Assembly: GCF_009858245.1 (NCBI RefSeq)
Contig: NZ_VMSB01000001.1
Location: 1,426,001 to 1,490,000 of the forward strand
Source of the DNA: Ornithinibacter aureus
GTDB taxonomy: Bacteria; Actinomycetota; Actinomycetes; Actinomycetales; Dermatophilaceae
DNA: 64,000 nt
Direction of reading: 5' to 3'
The notes beneath the pieces were generated by a model, which did not search any database, was not told the origin of the DNA, and saw nothing but the letters and a program-made list of their open reading frames with translations. The stretch's first letter is position 1. The number at the start of each line of letters is the position of its first letter. The position numbers and the translations under genes were made by a program. Positions 24,309 through 34,105 of the stretch are shown in pieces.

Positions 24309-25781
24309 GTGGCGGAGCTGTTCATCGACGGTCAATGGCGACCGGCTGCGGACGGCGCAACACGCGACATCCGCTGCCCCGCAGACGGCTCGTTCGTCGC
24401 CACCGTCGCCGAGGCCAGCGAGGTCGACACCCTCGCCGCCATCGCCGCAGCCCGCGCCGCCTTCGACGACGGCGAGTGGCCGACCATGCCGACGTCGGCA
24501 CGGGGCGAGGTGCTCTCCCGGGTCGCCGACCTCCTCGAGCGCGACTCGGCGCAGATCGCCCGCGCCGAGGCGCTCGACACCGGCAAGCGCTACGTCGAGG
24601 CCGAGTACGACGTCGCGGACGTCGTCTCGGTCTTTCGCCACTACGCGAAGGTCGCGTCCACGGCATCCGATGCCGGTCGCGTCGCCGACGTCGGGCGCGA
24701 GGGTGTCGAGAGCACGATCCGCAAGGAACCGATCGGCGTGTGTGCCCTCATCACGCCGTGGAACTACCCCCTCCTGCAGGCCAGCTGGAAGGTCGCCCCG
24801 GCACTCGCGGCCGGCGACACCTTCGTGCTCAAGCCCAGCGAGATCACCCCGCACTCCAGCGTGCACCTGATCCGCATCCTCGACGAGGCCGGCGTGCCCG
24901 CAGGAGTCGCGAACCTCGTGCTCGGCACCGGCGCCGGCTGCGGCGGGCCGCTGTCCAGCGACCCCCGCGTCGACCTGGTCTCGTTCACCGGCAGCCTGGC
25001 TGTCGGGCGACACCTCATGGCGGCGGCCGCACCGACGGTCAAGCGGGTGGCGCTGGAACTCGGCGGCAAGAACCCCAACATCGTCTTCGCCGACGCCGAT
25101 CGCGAGGCAGCCCTCGACAACGCGATGACCGCGGTCTTCCTGCACTCCGGCCAGGTCTGCTCCGCCGGGGCGCGGCTGATCGTCGAGGAGTCCATCGCCG
25201 AGGAGTTCGTCGACGAGATCATCGCGCGCGCCCGCGGCATCCGGCTCGGCGGCCCGTTCGACGACGCGGCCCAGACCGGGCCGCTGACGAGCGAGGCCCA
25301 CCTGCGCAAGGTGGAGGCCTACGTCGCCACGGGGATCGCCGAGGGCGCCCGGCTGCGCCTGGGTGGCGAGCGCGCGACCGAGGGTGACCTCGCTGACGGC
25401 TACTACTTCCCGCCCACCGTGTTCGACCGGTGCCGCAGCGACATGAGCATCGTGCAGGAGGAGTCGTTCGGGCCGGTGCTGACCGTCGAGACCTTCACCA
25501 CCGAGGACGAGGCGGTCACGCTGGCGAACGACTCGATCTTCGGGCTCGCGGGCGCCATCTGGACCACCGACCAGTCCCGGGCCGACCGCATCGCCCGCCG
25601 CCTGCGGATGGGCACGGTCTGGATCAACGACTACCACCCCTACGTCGCCCAGGCGGAGTGGGGCGGCTACAAGCAGTCCGGCATCGGGCGTGAGCTCGGT
25701 GAGCTCGGCCTCGAGGAGTACCAGGAGACCAAACACGTGTGGCGCAACACCGCGCCCGCCCCCTCAGGATGGTGGACATGA
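24309..25781 (+). CDS. betB: Aldehyde dehydrogenase, probable betaine-aldehyde dehydrogenase
   Basis: 490 residues of the NAD(P)+-dependent ALDH superfamily. Visible motifs are [36 protein letters not shown], the catalytic Glu in [12 protein letters not shown], the catalytic Cys in [12 protein letters not shown] and [11 protein letters not shown]. The gene overlaps the choline dehydrogenase-like gene by four bases (ATGA) and is followed by a BetT-like transporter, so oxidation of betaine aldehyde to glycine betaine is the likely role. GTG 24309 has GGGAGG four bases upstream and lies after the operator; the alternative ATG at 24276 would lie inside the operator with no ribosome site. Confidence 0.88.
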   Translation: MAELFIDGQWRPAADGATRDIRCPADGSFVATVAEASEVDTLAAIAAARAAFDDGEWPTMPTSARGEVLSRVADLLERDSAQIARAEALDTGKRYVEAEYDVADVVSVFRHYAKVASTASDAGRVADVGREGVESTIRKEPIGVCALITPWNYPLLQASWKVAPALAAGDTFVLKPSEITPHSSVHLIRILDEAGVPAGVANLVLGTGAGCGGPLSSDPRVDLVSFTGSLAVGRHLMAAAAPTVKRVALELGGKNPNIVFADADREAALDNAMTAVFLHSGQVCSAGARLIVEESIAEEFVDEIIARARGIRLGGPFDDAAQTGPLTSEAHLRKVEAYVATGIAEGARLRLGGERATEGDLADGYYFPPTVFDRCRSDMSIVQEESFGPVLTVETFTTEDEAVTLANDSIFGLAGAIWTTDQSRADRIARRLRMGTVWINDYHPYVAQAEWGGYKQSGIGRELGELGLEEYQETKHVWRNTAPAPSGWWT

Positions 25782-27514
25782 AACTTCGGATGCCGGATCG
25801 CGCCAGTGAGGCGCTGGCCAGGACGACGCTGGGTGCGGCACCGGACCGGGTCGACGTCGTCGTCGTCGGCGGCGGCAGCGCCGGGTGCGTCATCGCCAAC
25901 CGGTTGTCGGCCGACGCCGGGACCTCGGTGCTGGTCCTCGAGGCCGGCCGGGCCGACCTGAAGATCGACCCGTTCATCCACATGCCGGCGGCGCTGCCGT
26001 TCCCCATCGGCAGCCGGTTCTACGACTGGAAGTACGAGTCCGAGCCCGAGCCGCACATGAACGGCCGTCGGATCTACCACGCCCGCGGCAAGGTGCTCGG
26101 TGGGTCGAGCTCGATCAACGGGATGATCTTCCAGCGGGGCAACCCGATGGACTACGAGCGCTGGGCCGCCGACCCGGGCATGGAGTCCTGGGACTTCGCC
26201 CACTGCCTGCCCTACTTCAAGAAGATGGAGACCTGCCGCGCCGGCGCCGACGAGTGGCGCGGTGGCAGCGGCCCGCTCATCCTGGAACGTGGACCCGCCA
26301 CCAACCCGCTGTTCGGTGCCTTCTTCGCCGCGGCCGTCGAGGCGGGATATCCCCTCACCGATGACGTCAACGGCTACCGGCAGGAGGGCTTCGCGAAGTT
26401 CGACCGCAACATCAACCGCGGCCGTCGGTGGTCCGCGGCCCGCGCCTATCTGCACCCGGTCATGAACCGTCCGAACCTGCACGTGCGCACCCTGGCCATG
26501 ACCACCCGGATCCTCTTCGAGGGCACCCGGGCGGTCGGGGTCGAGTACACCCAGCTCGGAGCCACCCACACCGTCCGGGCGGGCGAGGTCGTGCTCTGCG
26601 GTGGCGCGATCAACACCCCGCAGCTGCTCCAGCTGTCCGGGGTCGGCAACGCCGACGAGCTCAAGGCACTCGGCATCACGCCGGTGGCCGACGTCAAGGG
26701 GGTCGGCGAGCACCTCCAGGACCACCTCGAGGTCTACATCCAGTACGCGAGCAAGCAACCGGTGTCCATCGCACCGGGGCTGAAGTACCACAACCGGCCC
26801 AAGCTGGCCGCCGACTGGCTCTTCTTCCGCAAGGGCCTGGGCGCGACCAACCACTTCGAGGGTGGTGGCTTCGTGCGCAGCAACGACGACGTCGACTACC
26901 CCAACCTGATGTTCCACTTCCTGCCGATCGCCATCCGCTACGACGGGTCGAGCCCGATCAAGGGCCACGGCTACCAGGTGCACATCGGCCCGATGTACTC
27001 CGACGCCCGCGGCACCATCAAGATCACGAGCACCAACCCGATGGACAAGCCGGCGATGCGCTTCAACTACCTGTCCACCGACCAGGATCGTCGCGAGTGG
27101 GTCGAATCGATCCGCGTCGCCCGCCACATCCTCGGGCAGAGCGCGATGGACCCGTTCAACGACGGTGAGATCTCTCCCGGCCCGAGCGTCGAGACCGACG
27201 AGGAGATCCTCGACTGGGTCCGCAAGGACGCCGAGACCGCCCTGCACCCGAGCTGCACCGCTCGCATGGGCGTCGATGACATGTCCGTGCTCGACCCGCT
27301 CACCATGGCGGTGCACGGCACCCAGGGCCTGCGGGTCGTCGACGCCAGCGCCATGCCCTACGTGACCAACGGCAACATCTACGCCCCGGTCATCATGCTC
27401 GCCGAGAAGGCGGCTGACCTCATCGCGGGAAACACCCCCCTCCCGCCGTCCGACGCGCCGTGGTACAACCACCGCGCGGGCAGCCCGCTCCACGCCCCCA
27501 CGAAGGCCACCTGA
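25778..27514 (+). CDS. betA: GMC oxidoreductase, probable choline dehydrogenase
   Basis: 578 residues. The FAD-binding N-terminus is [19 protein letters not shown], with the GMC signatures [19 protein letters not shown] and [17 protein letters not shown]. The C-terminal catalytic histidine is in [11 protein letters not shown] and the final Asn in [10 protein letters not shown]. This is the choline dehydrogenase group of membrane-associated flavoenzymes, which oxidise choline to betaine aldehyde. It is translationally coupled to betB upstream and followed 46 bases later by a choline-type BCCT transporter. Other alcohol substrates cannot be excluded from sequence, but the operon strongly favours choline. 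Confidence 0.9.
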   Translation: MKLRMPDRASEALARTTLGAAPDRVDVVVVGGGSAGCVIANRLSADAGTSVLVLEAGRADLKIDPFIHMPAALPFPIGSRFYDWKYESEPEPHMNGRRIYHARGKVLGGSSSINGMIFQRGNPMDYERWAADPGMESWDFAHCLPYFKKMETCRAGADEWRGGSGPLILERGPATNPLFGAFFAAAVEAGYPLTDDVNGYRQEGFAKFDRNINRGRRWSAARAYLHPVMNRPNLHVRTLAMTTRILFEGTRAVGVEYTQLGATHTVRAGEVVLCGGAINTPQLLQLSGVGNADELKALGITPVADVKGVGEHLQDHLEVYIQYASKQPVSIAPGLKYHNRPKLAADWLFFRKGLGATNHFEGGGFVRSNDDVDYPNLMFHFLPIAIRYDGSSPIKGHGYQVHIGPMYSDARGTIKITSTNPMDKPAMRFNYLSTDQDRREWVESIRVARHILGQSAMDPFNDGEISPGPSVETDEEILDWVRKDAETALHPSCTARMGVDDMSVLDPLTMAVHGTQGLRVVDASAMPYVTNGNIYAPVIMLAEKAADLIAGNTPLPPSDAPWYNHRAGSPLHAPTKAT

Positions 27515-27560
27515 GTCCCCACTCACGGGCATCCCCACCGCGACAATCCCTGGAGGTCTC

Positions 27561-29594
27561 ATGAGCAACGACGCTCGAGCCCGCGCCGTGGCCGGACCGC
27601 CGGTCCGTGTTCCCGTCTTCGCTGCCTCCCTGATCGGCGTGCTCGTCATGGCGATCTGGGCACTGGCTGCCCCTACCTCTGCCGAGAGCGCCCTCGGGTC
27701 GGTGACGGCCTGGGTCACCGAGTGGTTCGGCTGGTTCTACGTCCTGCTCGCGACCGCCGTCCTGGTCTTCGTGCTCTACCTCGGGGTGTCGCGGTACGGC
27801 CACATCCGGTTGGGCCCGGACCACTCGCGCCCCGAGTTCTCCACCTTCGCCTGGGCCTCGATGTTGTTCGCGGCGGGTATCGGCACCGACGTCATGTTCT
27901 ACTCCGTCGTCGAGCCGGCCAGCCAGTACATGGCTCCTCCCGTCCTCGAGGCCGAGACCGTCGAGGCTGCCCGTGACGCGACGGTGTGGACGCTGTTCCA
28001 CTACGGCATCACCGGGTGGGGCATGTATGCCCTCATGGGAATAGCCCTGGGGTATTTCTGTCACCGCATGGGGCTACCTCTGGCCGTCCGTTCGGCGCTC
28101 CAGCCGATCCTCGGTCGCCGCATCGAAGGGCCCATCGGCCACGCGGTCGACACGGCGGCTGTGCTCGGCACGATCTTCGGCGTCGCCACCTCGCTCGGAA
28201 TCGGCGTCGTCTTCCTCAACGTCGGCCTGAACCTGTTGTTCGGGGTCTCGGTCGGCACCGGCGCGCAGATCGCCCTCGCCGCGCTCGCCGTCATCATGGC
28301 TGCCGTGTCGGCGACGACCGGGGTCGACAAGGGCATCCGGTTCCTCTCCCAGCTCAACGTCCTCCTGGCCCTCGGGCTGGCCGGCTGGATCCTCGCCACC
28401 GGCAACACGAGCTTCATCCTCAACGCCGTCGTCGCCAACGTCGGCGACTTCGCCCGCTCCTTCCCGGCCAAGACGATGGAGACCTTCCCGTTCATCGACA
28501 ACGCCGAGTGGATGAGCTCCTGGACCCTGTTCTTCTGGGCCTGGTGGGTTGCCTGGGCGTCGTTCGTCGGGCTGTTCCTTGCGCGCATCTCGCGCGGGCG
28601 CACGATCCGCCAGTTCGTCGCCGGCACGATGATCATCCCGTTCCTCTACATCGTCATGTGGATCTCGATCTTCGGCAACGCCACCATCGAGCGGATCCGC
28701 GGCGGGGACGCCGAGTTCGCGACCCTCGCCCAGGACTTCACCGGAGCCGGGTTCTACGAGCTCCTCAAGGGGTACCCGGCGGCCAACGTCGTCATCGCCC
28801 TCGCCGTCTTCGTCGGTCTGCTCTTCTACGTCACCTCGGCCGACTCCGGTGCGCTCGTCATGGCCAACCTGTGCAGCCGGCTGGAGACCGGGTCCGAGGA
28901 CGCCGCTGCGTGGCAGCGCATCCTGTGGGCAGCCGTGACCGGCCTGCTCACGATCGCGATGCTCATCGTGGGCGGAATCGTGGCCCTGCAGTACGCGACG
29001 ATCATCTTCGGCCTACCCTTCGCCTTCGTCCTGGTCCTCGTGATGCTCGGCCTCCTCAAGGCCCTGCGGCGCGAGGGTCGCCGGGTCGACAGTGGGGCCC
29101 ACACCATGTCGGCGAAGCTGTCCGCTCGCGGCAGTGACGGCGACGCCCAACCGGCATCCCTGTGGAAGACCAGGTTGGCTCGGCTGACCAACTTCGTGGA
29201 TCGAGCGGACGCCCAGACGCATCTCGAGGGCGTCGTGCGGCCAGCCCTGGACGAGGTTGCCGAGGAACTCGGACGACTCGGTGTGGATTCCGAGGTCTCG
29301 TCGGATTTGGTCGGCCCCGAGGGCGCCGCGCAGTCAGCCGTCACCCTGCGCACGCTGTCCGAGGACGAGCCGTTCATCTACCGGGTGGTCCTGACCGAGG
29401 GGCCCGTCCCCACGTACGGCGGACGGATGATCCAGGCCCGCGACACCCATGCCCGCCTCGAGGTGCACCTCGAAGCCGGCGGTCAGGACTACGACGTCAT
29501 GGGCTACAGCCGAGGGCAGATCATCCACGACTGTCTGGACAACTACGAACAACACCTCCAGTTCCTCCGTCTGGGCAGCTCCACCAAGGGCTGA
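27561..29594 (+). CDS. betT: BCCT transporter, BetT-like with long regulatory C-terminus
   Basis: 677 residues with about 12 membrane helices up to residue about 500. The fifth-helix region reads AAGIGTDVMFYSVVEPASQYMAPP, as in the H+-coupled choline carriers (the Na+-coupled betaine carriers have GMGIGLMFYGVAEP). The conserved tryptophan-rich segment is WTLFFWAWWVAWASFVGLF. A hydrophilic C-terminal domain of about 165 residues, including DEPFIYRVVLTEGPVPTYGG and DYDVMGYSRGQIIHDCLDNYEQHL, corresponds to the osmosensing tail of BetT. It probably imports choline for the adjacent betBA genes. GGAGG precedes the ATG by seven bases. Confidence 0.9.
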   Translation: MSNDARARAVAGPPVRVPVFAASLIGVLVMAIWALAAPTSAESALGSVTAWVTEWFGWFYVLLATAVLVFVLYLGVSRYGHIRLGPDHSRPEFSTFAWASMLFAAGIGTDVMFYSVVEPASQYMAPPVLEAETVEAARDATVWTLFHYGITGWGMYALMGIALGYFCHRMGLPLAVRSALQPILGRRIEGPIGHAVDTAAVLGTIFGVATSLGIGVVFLNVGLNLLFGVSVGTGAQIALAALAVIMAAVSATTGVDKGIRFLSQLNVLLALGLAGWILATGNTSFILNAVVANVGDFARSFPAKTMETFPFIDNAEWMSSWTLFFWAWWVAWASFVGLFLARISRGRTIRQFVAGTMIIPFLYIVMWISIFGNATIERIRGGDAEFATLAQDFTGAGFYELLKGYPAANVVIALAVFVGLLFYVTSADSGALVMANLCSRLETGSEDAAAWQRILWAAVTGLLTIAMLIVGGIVALQYATIIFGLPFAFVLVLVMLGLLKALRREGRRVDSGAHTMSAKLSARGSDGDAQPASLWKTRLARLTNFVDRADAQTHLEGVVRPALDEVAEELGRLGVDSEVSSDLVGPEGAAQSAVTLRTLSEDEPFIYRVVLTEGPVPTYGGRMIQARDTHARLEVHLEAGGQDYDVMGYSRGQIIHDCLDNYEQHLQFLRLGSSTKG

Positions 29595-29611
29595 CCCACC
29601 GGACAGGAGGG

Positions 29612-29656
29612 GCCGGATGCCGGGGTGCCACGACGCGTGGCGCCCCGGCATCCGGC
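29612..29656 (+). terminator. Terminator of the betB-betA-betT operon
   Basis: Arms of 21 bp pair around a three-base loop with a single G:T pair, starting 17 bases after the betT stop. The outer stem contains GGATGCC and GGCATCC, the abundant genome word in both orientations. Confidence 0.88.
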
Positions 29657-29674
29657 GTGTCGGGACCCCAACGG

Positions 29675-29747
29675 TTGACGGGCCGGGTGACCGGGGTCAC
29701 ACTCGATGCCAGTTGCGGAGGACGCGACAGGTTGCGAGGTGAGCAAC
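29675..29747 (+). promoter_or_regulatory. Promoter of the second BCCT gene with tandem GTTGC-N7-GCAAC operators
   Basis: -35 TTGACG (29675-29680), 17-base spacer, -10 CACACT (29698-29703). Site 1 (29712-29728) is GTTGC-GGAGGAC-GCGAC, 9/10; site 2 (29731-29747) is a perfect GTTGC-GAGGTGA-GCAAC. The sites are 19 bp apart and start just after the -10, so a repressor bound there would block initiation or early elongation. Confidence 0.75.
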
Positions 29748-29766
29748 CACGACCGAGGGAGAGTTC

Positions 29767-31383
29767 ATGGCAGACACCTTGAGCACCGAACGCGTGGATC
29801 AGCACGGCAACGGCAGACGGCGGCAGGGGGTGGACAAGGTCGTCTTCGGAGTTGCCGCGGGCCTGGCCCTGGTCTTCCTCCTCTACGGCTCACTCGACAG
29901 CGAAGGGTTCGGGGAGACGGGAGGCACTGCCCTGTCGTGGATCACGACGAACTTCGGCTGGTTCTTCGTCCTCACCAGCGGTGCGTTCCTGCTGTTCAGC
30001 GTCTTCCTCGCGGCGACCCGCTACGGCAACATCAAGCTCGGCGCCGACGACTCGGTGCCGGAGTTCTCGACCTTCTCGTGGGTGTCGATGATGTTCGCGA
30101 CGGGCATGGGCATCGGTCTGATGTTCTACGGCGTCGCCGAGCCGCTCACCCACCTCAACACCCCACCGATGGGCATGGCCGAACCCGGGAGCGAGGAAGC
30201 CGCCCACCTGGCCATGGAGTACACGTTCTTCCACTGGGGATTCCACCCGTGGTCGATGTATGCCGTGATCGGTCTGGCCATCGCCTACTTCGCCTACCGC
30301 AAGGGCAACGGCAACCTCATCAGCGCCGCCTTCCGTCCCCTGCTCGGTGACCGGGTCGACGGCCCAGCCGGCCGCGGGATCGACATCCTGGCAATCCTCG
30401 CGACCCTGTTCGGCTCGGCGACCTCGCTCGGTCTGGGCGCCCTGCAGATCACCGGCGGTCTCGCCAACGTGTTCGACAACGAGGGGTACGGCACCACCGC
30501 GGCAGCACTGGTCATCGCCGTGCTGACCCTGTGCTTCGTCATCTCCGCGGTCAGTGGCGTCGACAAGGGCATCAAGTGGCTGTCCAACGCCAACGCGATC
30601 GCCGCCGGACTGCTCGTGTTCTTCCTGTTCGTCGTCGGCCCGACCGTCTTCATCCTCTCGACGTTCACCGAGTCGATCGGCGGCTACCTCACGCACCTGC
30701 CGACCATGAGCTTCCGCACCGGGGTCTTCGGTGGCAGCGAGTGGCTCAACGGCTGGACGATCTTCTACTGGGCCTGGTGGGTCTCCTGGACCCCCTTCGT
30801 CGGCATGTTCATCGCCCGCATCTCCAAGGGCCGCACGATCCGCCAGTTCGTCGTCTTCGTCATCGCGGTTCCGTCCCTGGTCTCCTTCGTCTGGTTCTCG
30901 ATCCTCGGTGGCGCCGCCTTCGACCTGCAGCTGAACGAGGGCAAGGACATGGCGGCCCTCGTCGAGTCGGGCCTGGAGAGCACGCTGTTCGACACCCTGC
31001 GCTCGTTCCCCCTGTCCTCGGTCACGGTCGTGCTCGCGGTCTTCCTGATCGCGATCTTCTTCATCACCGGGGCCGACTCGGCCTCCATCGTCATGGGGAT
31101 GCTCAGCGAGAACGGCGCCGAGGAGCCCAAGCGCGGGCTGGTCGTCTTCTGGGGTGTCGCGACCGGTGCGGTAGCGACGGTGCTGCTGTTCGCCGACGGG
31201 TTGTCGGCCCTGCAGACCGGGGTCATCATCATCGGCTTCCCGTTCCTCATCGTGCTGATCGGCTTGTGCGTCTCGCTGTGGAAGTCACTGCGCGAGGAGA
31301 CCTTCGAGTCCACCCTGCGTGACCCGCTGCGCAAGGTGGTCGTCGCGACCAAGCACGGCGACGGCACCCGCAGCGGCAGCTGA
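29767..31383 (+). CDS. BCCT transporter, glycine betaine/Na+ symporter type (BetP/OpuD-like)
   Basis: 538 residues with about 12 membrane helices. It has the Na+-coupled betaine carrier signature GMGIGLMFYGVAEPLTHL and the aromatic betaine-site segment WTIFYWAWWVSWTPFVGMF. The C-terminus is short, unlike the BetT-like neighbour, so it lacks the large osmosensing tail. It probably imports glycine betaine or a related betaine as substrate for the MttB-family methyltransferase. It has its own promoter with the regulon operators and is followed by a strong terminator. Confidence 0.92.
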   Translation: MADTLSTERVDQHGNGRRRQGVDKVVFGVAAGLALVFLLYGSLDSEGFGETGGTALSWITTNFGWFFVLTSGAFLLFSVFLAATRYGNIKLGADDSVPEFSTFSWVSMMFATGMGIGLMFYGVAEPLTHLNTPPMGMAEPGSEEAAHLAMEYTFFHWGFHPWSMYAVIGLAIAYFAYRKGNGNLISAAFRPLLGDRVDGPAGRGIDILAILATLFGSATSLGLGALQITGGLANVFDNEGYGTTAAALVIAVLTLCFVISAVSGVDKGIKWLSNANAIAAGLLVFFLFVVGPTVFILSTFTESIGGYLTHLPTMSFRTGVFGGSEWLNGWTIFYWAWWVSWTPFVGMFIARISKGRTIRQFVVFVIAVPSLVSFVWFSILGGAAFDLQLNEGKDMAALVESGLESTLFDTLRSFPLSSVTVVLAVFLIAIFFITGADSASIVMGMLSENGAEEPKRGLVVFWGVATGAVATVLLFADGLSALQTGVIIIGFPFLIVLIGLCVSLWKSLREETFESTLRDPLRKVVVATKHGDGTRSGS

Positions 31384-31431
31384 GCCGACGGCATCCCCTG
31401 CGGTCGACCCCGCTCGACCTCAGCCGCACCA

Positions 31432-31473
31432 CCGCGCCGCCCGAGTCCGCCACCCGGCACTCGGGCGGCGCGG
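31432..31473 (+). terminator. Terminator of the second BCCT gene
   Basis: Perfect 15-bp GC-rich arms (31432-31446 and 31459-31473) with a 12-base loop, 48 bases after the stop codon and just before the -35 of the next operon. Confidence 0.85.
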
Positions 31474-31485
31474 CTGCGTGAGGTG

Positions 31486-31559
31486 TTGGCACACCCCCTG
31501 TGATCTGCCACACTGGTGACCGCGTTGCACATCGAGCGTCAGGTTGCGTCATACGCACC
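31486..31559 (+). promoter_or_regulatory. Dimethylglycine dehydrogenase-etfBA promoter with tandem operators
   Basis: -35 TTGGCA (31486-31491), 17-base spacer, -10 CACACT (31509-31514), the same -10 as the second BCCT gene. Site 1 (31524-31540) is GTTGC-ACATCGA-GCGTC (8/10) and site 2 (31543-31559) is GTTGC-GTCATAC-GCACC (9/10), 19 bp apart. The start codon is 29 bases further on. Confidence 0.7.
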
Positions 31560-31588
31560 CCGGATGCCGTCAGAAAGGATTCCCACGG

Positions 31589-34105
31589 ATGGCCTCCCTT
31601 CCTTCTTCCGCCCGCTGCGTCATCATCGGCGCCGGCATCGTCGGGAACTCGCTCGCCTACCACCTGGCCGAGCTCGGCTGGACCGACATCGTCCAGCTCG
31701 ACAAGGGCCCGCTGCCCAACCCCGGTGGCTCCACGGGTCACGCGAGCAACTTCATCTTCCCGGTCGACCACTCACGCGAGTTCGCCGACATCACGCTGGA
31801 CTCGGTGCGCCAGTACAAGGAGCTGGGCGTCTTCACCGAGTCCGGCGGCTACGAGGTCGCACGCACGCAGGAGCGCATGGAGGAACTGCGCCGCCGGATG
31901 AGCAGCGCGAAGGCCTGGGGCATCCCCGCCGAGCTGGTCACCCCCGAGCAGGTCGTCGAGAAGGTCCCCTTCCTCGACCCGAACGTCATCATCGGTGCCG
32001 CCTGGTTCCCGACCGTCGGCGTCGTCGACAGCCTGCGCGCCGGCACGATCATGCGCGAGCGCGCCGTCGAGAAGGGCGCCCTGACGACCGTCCCGAACGT
32101 CGAGGTCACCGGCATCGAGGTGGTCGAGGGTCGCATCCGCGCGGTCGAGACCACCCAGGGTCGCATCGAGGCGGAGACGGTCGTCATCGCCTGCGGTGTC
32201 TGGAGCCCGAAGATCGCCCGCATGGCCGGCGCCCGCATCCCCCTCACCCCCGCGGTGCACCAGATGATCTCGGTCGGCCCGTGCGAGGTGCTCACCGAGC
32301 GTCCCGGTGAGATCAGCTACCCGATCGTTCGCGACATGGACACCTTCTGCTACGAGCGTCAGCACGGCTCGGACATGGAGGTCGGCTCCTACGCCCACCG
32401 CGCCATCCTCTGGGACCCCGAGGACATCCCCTCCATCGAGCAGAGCAAGCTCTCCCCCACCGAGCTGCCGTTCACCGAGGACGACTTCGACCCGCAGCTC
32501 GAGCAGGCCCTCGAGCTCATGCCCGAGCTCCTGGGCGACGAGCGCGCCGAGATCCGCTACGCCATCAACGGGCTGCTCTCGCTGACCCCCGACGGCTACC
32601 CGATCCTCGGCGAGACGCCCGAGGTCAAGGGCCTGTGGTCCGCGGCCGCCGTGTGGATCAAGGAGGGTCCGGGCACCGCCCGCGCCGTCGCCGAGTGGAT
32701 GACGCACGGCAACCCCGAGATCGACCTCGGCCACTCTGACATCGCGCGCTTCCACCCGCACCAGAAGACCCGGGCGCACGTCAAGGCGCGCACCTCCGAG
32801 TCGTTCATCAAGACCTACGGCATCGTGCACCCCGGCGAGCAGTACGAGAGCAACCGCAACATCCGGCTGGCCCCCATGCACGCGTCCGAGCGCGAGCTCG
32901 GCGCGGTGTTCTACGAGACGGCCGGCTGGGAGCGCCCGTTCTGGTACGAGTCCAACGCCGGGCTCGTCGAGAAGTTCGGCGACGCGTGCATGCCCCGCGA
33001 GAACGAGTGGGACTCGCGCTGGTGGTCGCCGATCATCAACGCCGAGCACCTCCAGATGCGCGAGACCGCCGGCCTGGTCGACCTGTCGGCCTTCGTCATC
33101 TTCGACGTCATCGGTCCCCAGGCGCTGGCCGCGGTGCAGAACATCATCGTCGCCCAGGCCGACGTGAGGATCGGCCGCGTCGTCTACACCCCGGTGCTCG
33201 ACGAGACCGGTGGCTTCCGCTCCGACCTCACGGTCATGCGCCTGGCCCACGACCACTTCCGCGTGGTCACCGGTGGCGCCCACGGCATGGCCGACAAGAA
33301 GTGGTTCAGTGACCGGATGCCGGAGGGCGCCGTCGTCGTCGACCTCACGTCGAGCTGGACGACCATCGGCATCTGGGGCCCCAAGGCCCGCGAGATCGTC
33401 TCCGCCATCACCGACTCCGACATGTCGCACCAGGGCTTCCCGTTCGGCACGTGCCGTGAGATCGAGGTCGGCTCGCTGCACGTCCTCGCGTCGCGGATCT
33501 CCTACGTCGGTGAGTACGGCTGGGAGCTGTACACGCCGATGGAAGCCGGCGCCGCCCTGTGGGAGCGCCTGCTCGAGGTCGGCACGCCGCTCGGCATGGT
33601 CCCCGTCGGCATCGGTGTCTACGGCACGACCGGCCGCCTCGAGAAGGGCTACCGCGCCTACGGTGCCGAGCTCGACAGCGAGCGCACCCTCATGGAGACC
33701 GGCATGTCGCGCGCGAAGTGGAAGGACCAGGACTTCGTCGGCAAGGACGCCGTCATCGCCCAGGCTCAGCAAGCCCCCAAGGCAGTGCTGTGCACCCTGA
33801 CCGTCGATGACCACACCTCCGCCAGTGGCGTGAAGCGCTACATGCTCGGCGGCGAGCCGATCCTCACCCGCGACGGCGGCATCCTCACCGACGGCCACGG
33901 CCACCACCCCTACGTGACGTCCGCGGGCTCGGCCCCGAGCCTGGGCAAGCACCTGCTCATGGCCTTCCTGCCACCCGAGCAGGCCGTCGTCGGCACCGAG
34001 CTCGCCGTCTCATACATGGAGGAGCTCTACCCGGTCACGGTGGCCGCCGCGGACGCGACGCCCCTGTTCGACCCGGAGAACAACCGCATCCGGGGGCTCG
34101 CGTGA
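31589..34105 (+). CDS. Dimethylglycine/sarcosine dehydrogenase-like flavoprotein with folate-binding GcvT domain
   Basis: 838 residues. FAD-binding DAO domain: VIIGAGIVGNSLAYHLAELG at residues 11-30; H51 in GGSTGHASNF is placed like the covalent FAD histidine of mammalian dimethylglycine dehydrogenase. The second half is the GCV_T folate-binding barrel (about residues 430-740, with GYGTTGRLEKGYRAYGAEL) plus a GcvT C-terminal domain. Such enzymes remove an N-methyl group from dimethylglycine or sarcosine, passing C1 to H4folate as methylene-H4folate and electrons to ETF. The next two genes are etfB and etfA, in overlap. ATG 31589 has AGAAAGGA upstream; the TTG at 31544 lies inside the operator. 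Confidence 0.9.
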   Translation: MASLPSSARCVIIGAGIVGNSLAYHLAELGWTDIVQLDKGPLPNPGGSTGHASNFIFPVDHSREFADITLDSVRQYKELGVFTESGGYEVARTQERMEELRRRMSSAKAWGIPAELVTPEQVVEKVPFLDPNVIIGAAWFPTVGVVDSLRAGTIMRERAVEKGALTTVPNVEVTGIEVVEGRIRAVETTQGRIEAETVVIACGVWSPKIARMAGARIPLTPAVHQMISVGPCEVLTERPGEISYPIVRDMDTFCYERQHGSDMEVGSYAHRAILWDPEDIPSIEQSKLSPTELPFTEDDFDPQLEQALELMPELLGDERAEIRYAINGLLSLTPDGYPILGETPEVKGLWSAAAVWIKEGPGTARAVAEWMTHGNPEIDLGHSDIARFHPHQKTRAHVKARTSESFIKTYGIVHPGEQYESNRNIRLAPMHASERELGAVFYETAGWERPFWYESNAGLVEKFGDACMPRENEWDSRWWSPIINAEHLQMRETAGLVDLSAFVIFDVIGPQALAAVQNIIVAQADVRIGRVVYTPVLDETGGFRSDLTVMRLAHDHFRVVTGGAHGMADKKWFSDRMPEGAVVVDLTSSWTTIGIWGPKAREIVSAITDSDMSHQGFPFGTCREIEVGSLHVLASRISYVGEYGWELYTPMEAGAALWERLLEVGTPLGMVPVGIGVYGTTGRLEKGYRAYGAELDSERTLMETGMSRAKWKDQDFVGKDAVIAQAQQAPKAVLCTLTVDDHTSASGVKRYMLGGEPILTRDGGILTDGHGHHPYVTSAGSAPSLGKHLLMAFLPPEQAVVGTELAVSYMEELYPVTVAAADATPLFDPENNRIRGLA

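Noticed and set aside
24144-27718. Long minus-strand frames across betB and betA
   Set aside because: Shadows; the plus-strand ALDH and GMC motifs are unambiguous.
31772-33952. 726-codon open frame on the minus strand
   Set aside because: Antisense shadow of the dimethylglycine dehydrogenase-like gene; repetitive Asp/Gly/Val/His translation without motifs.
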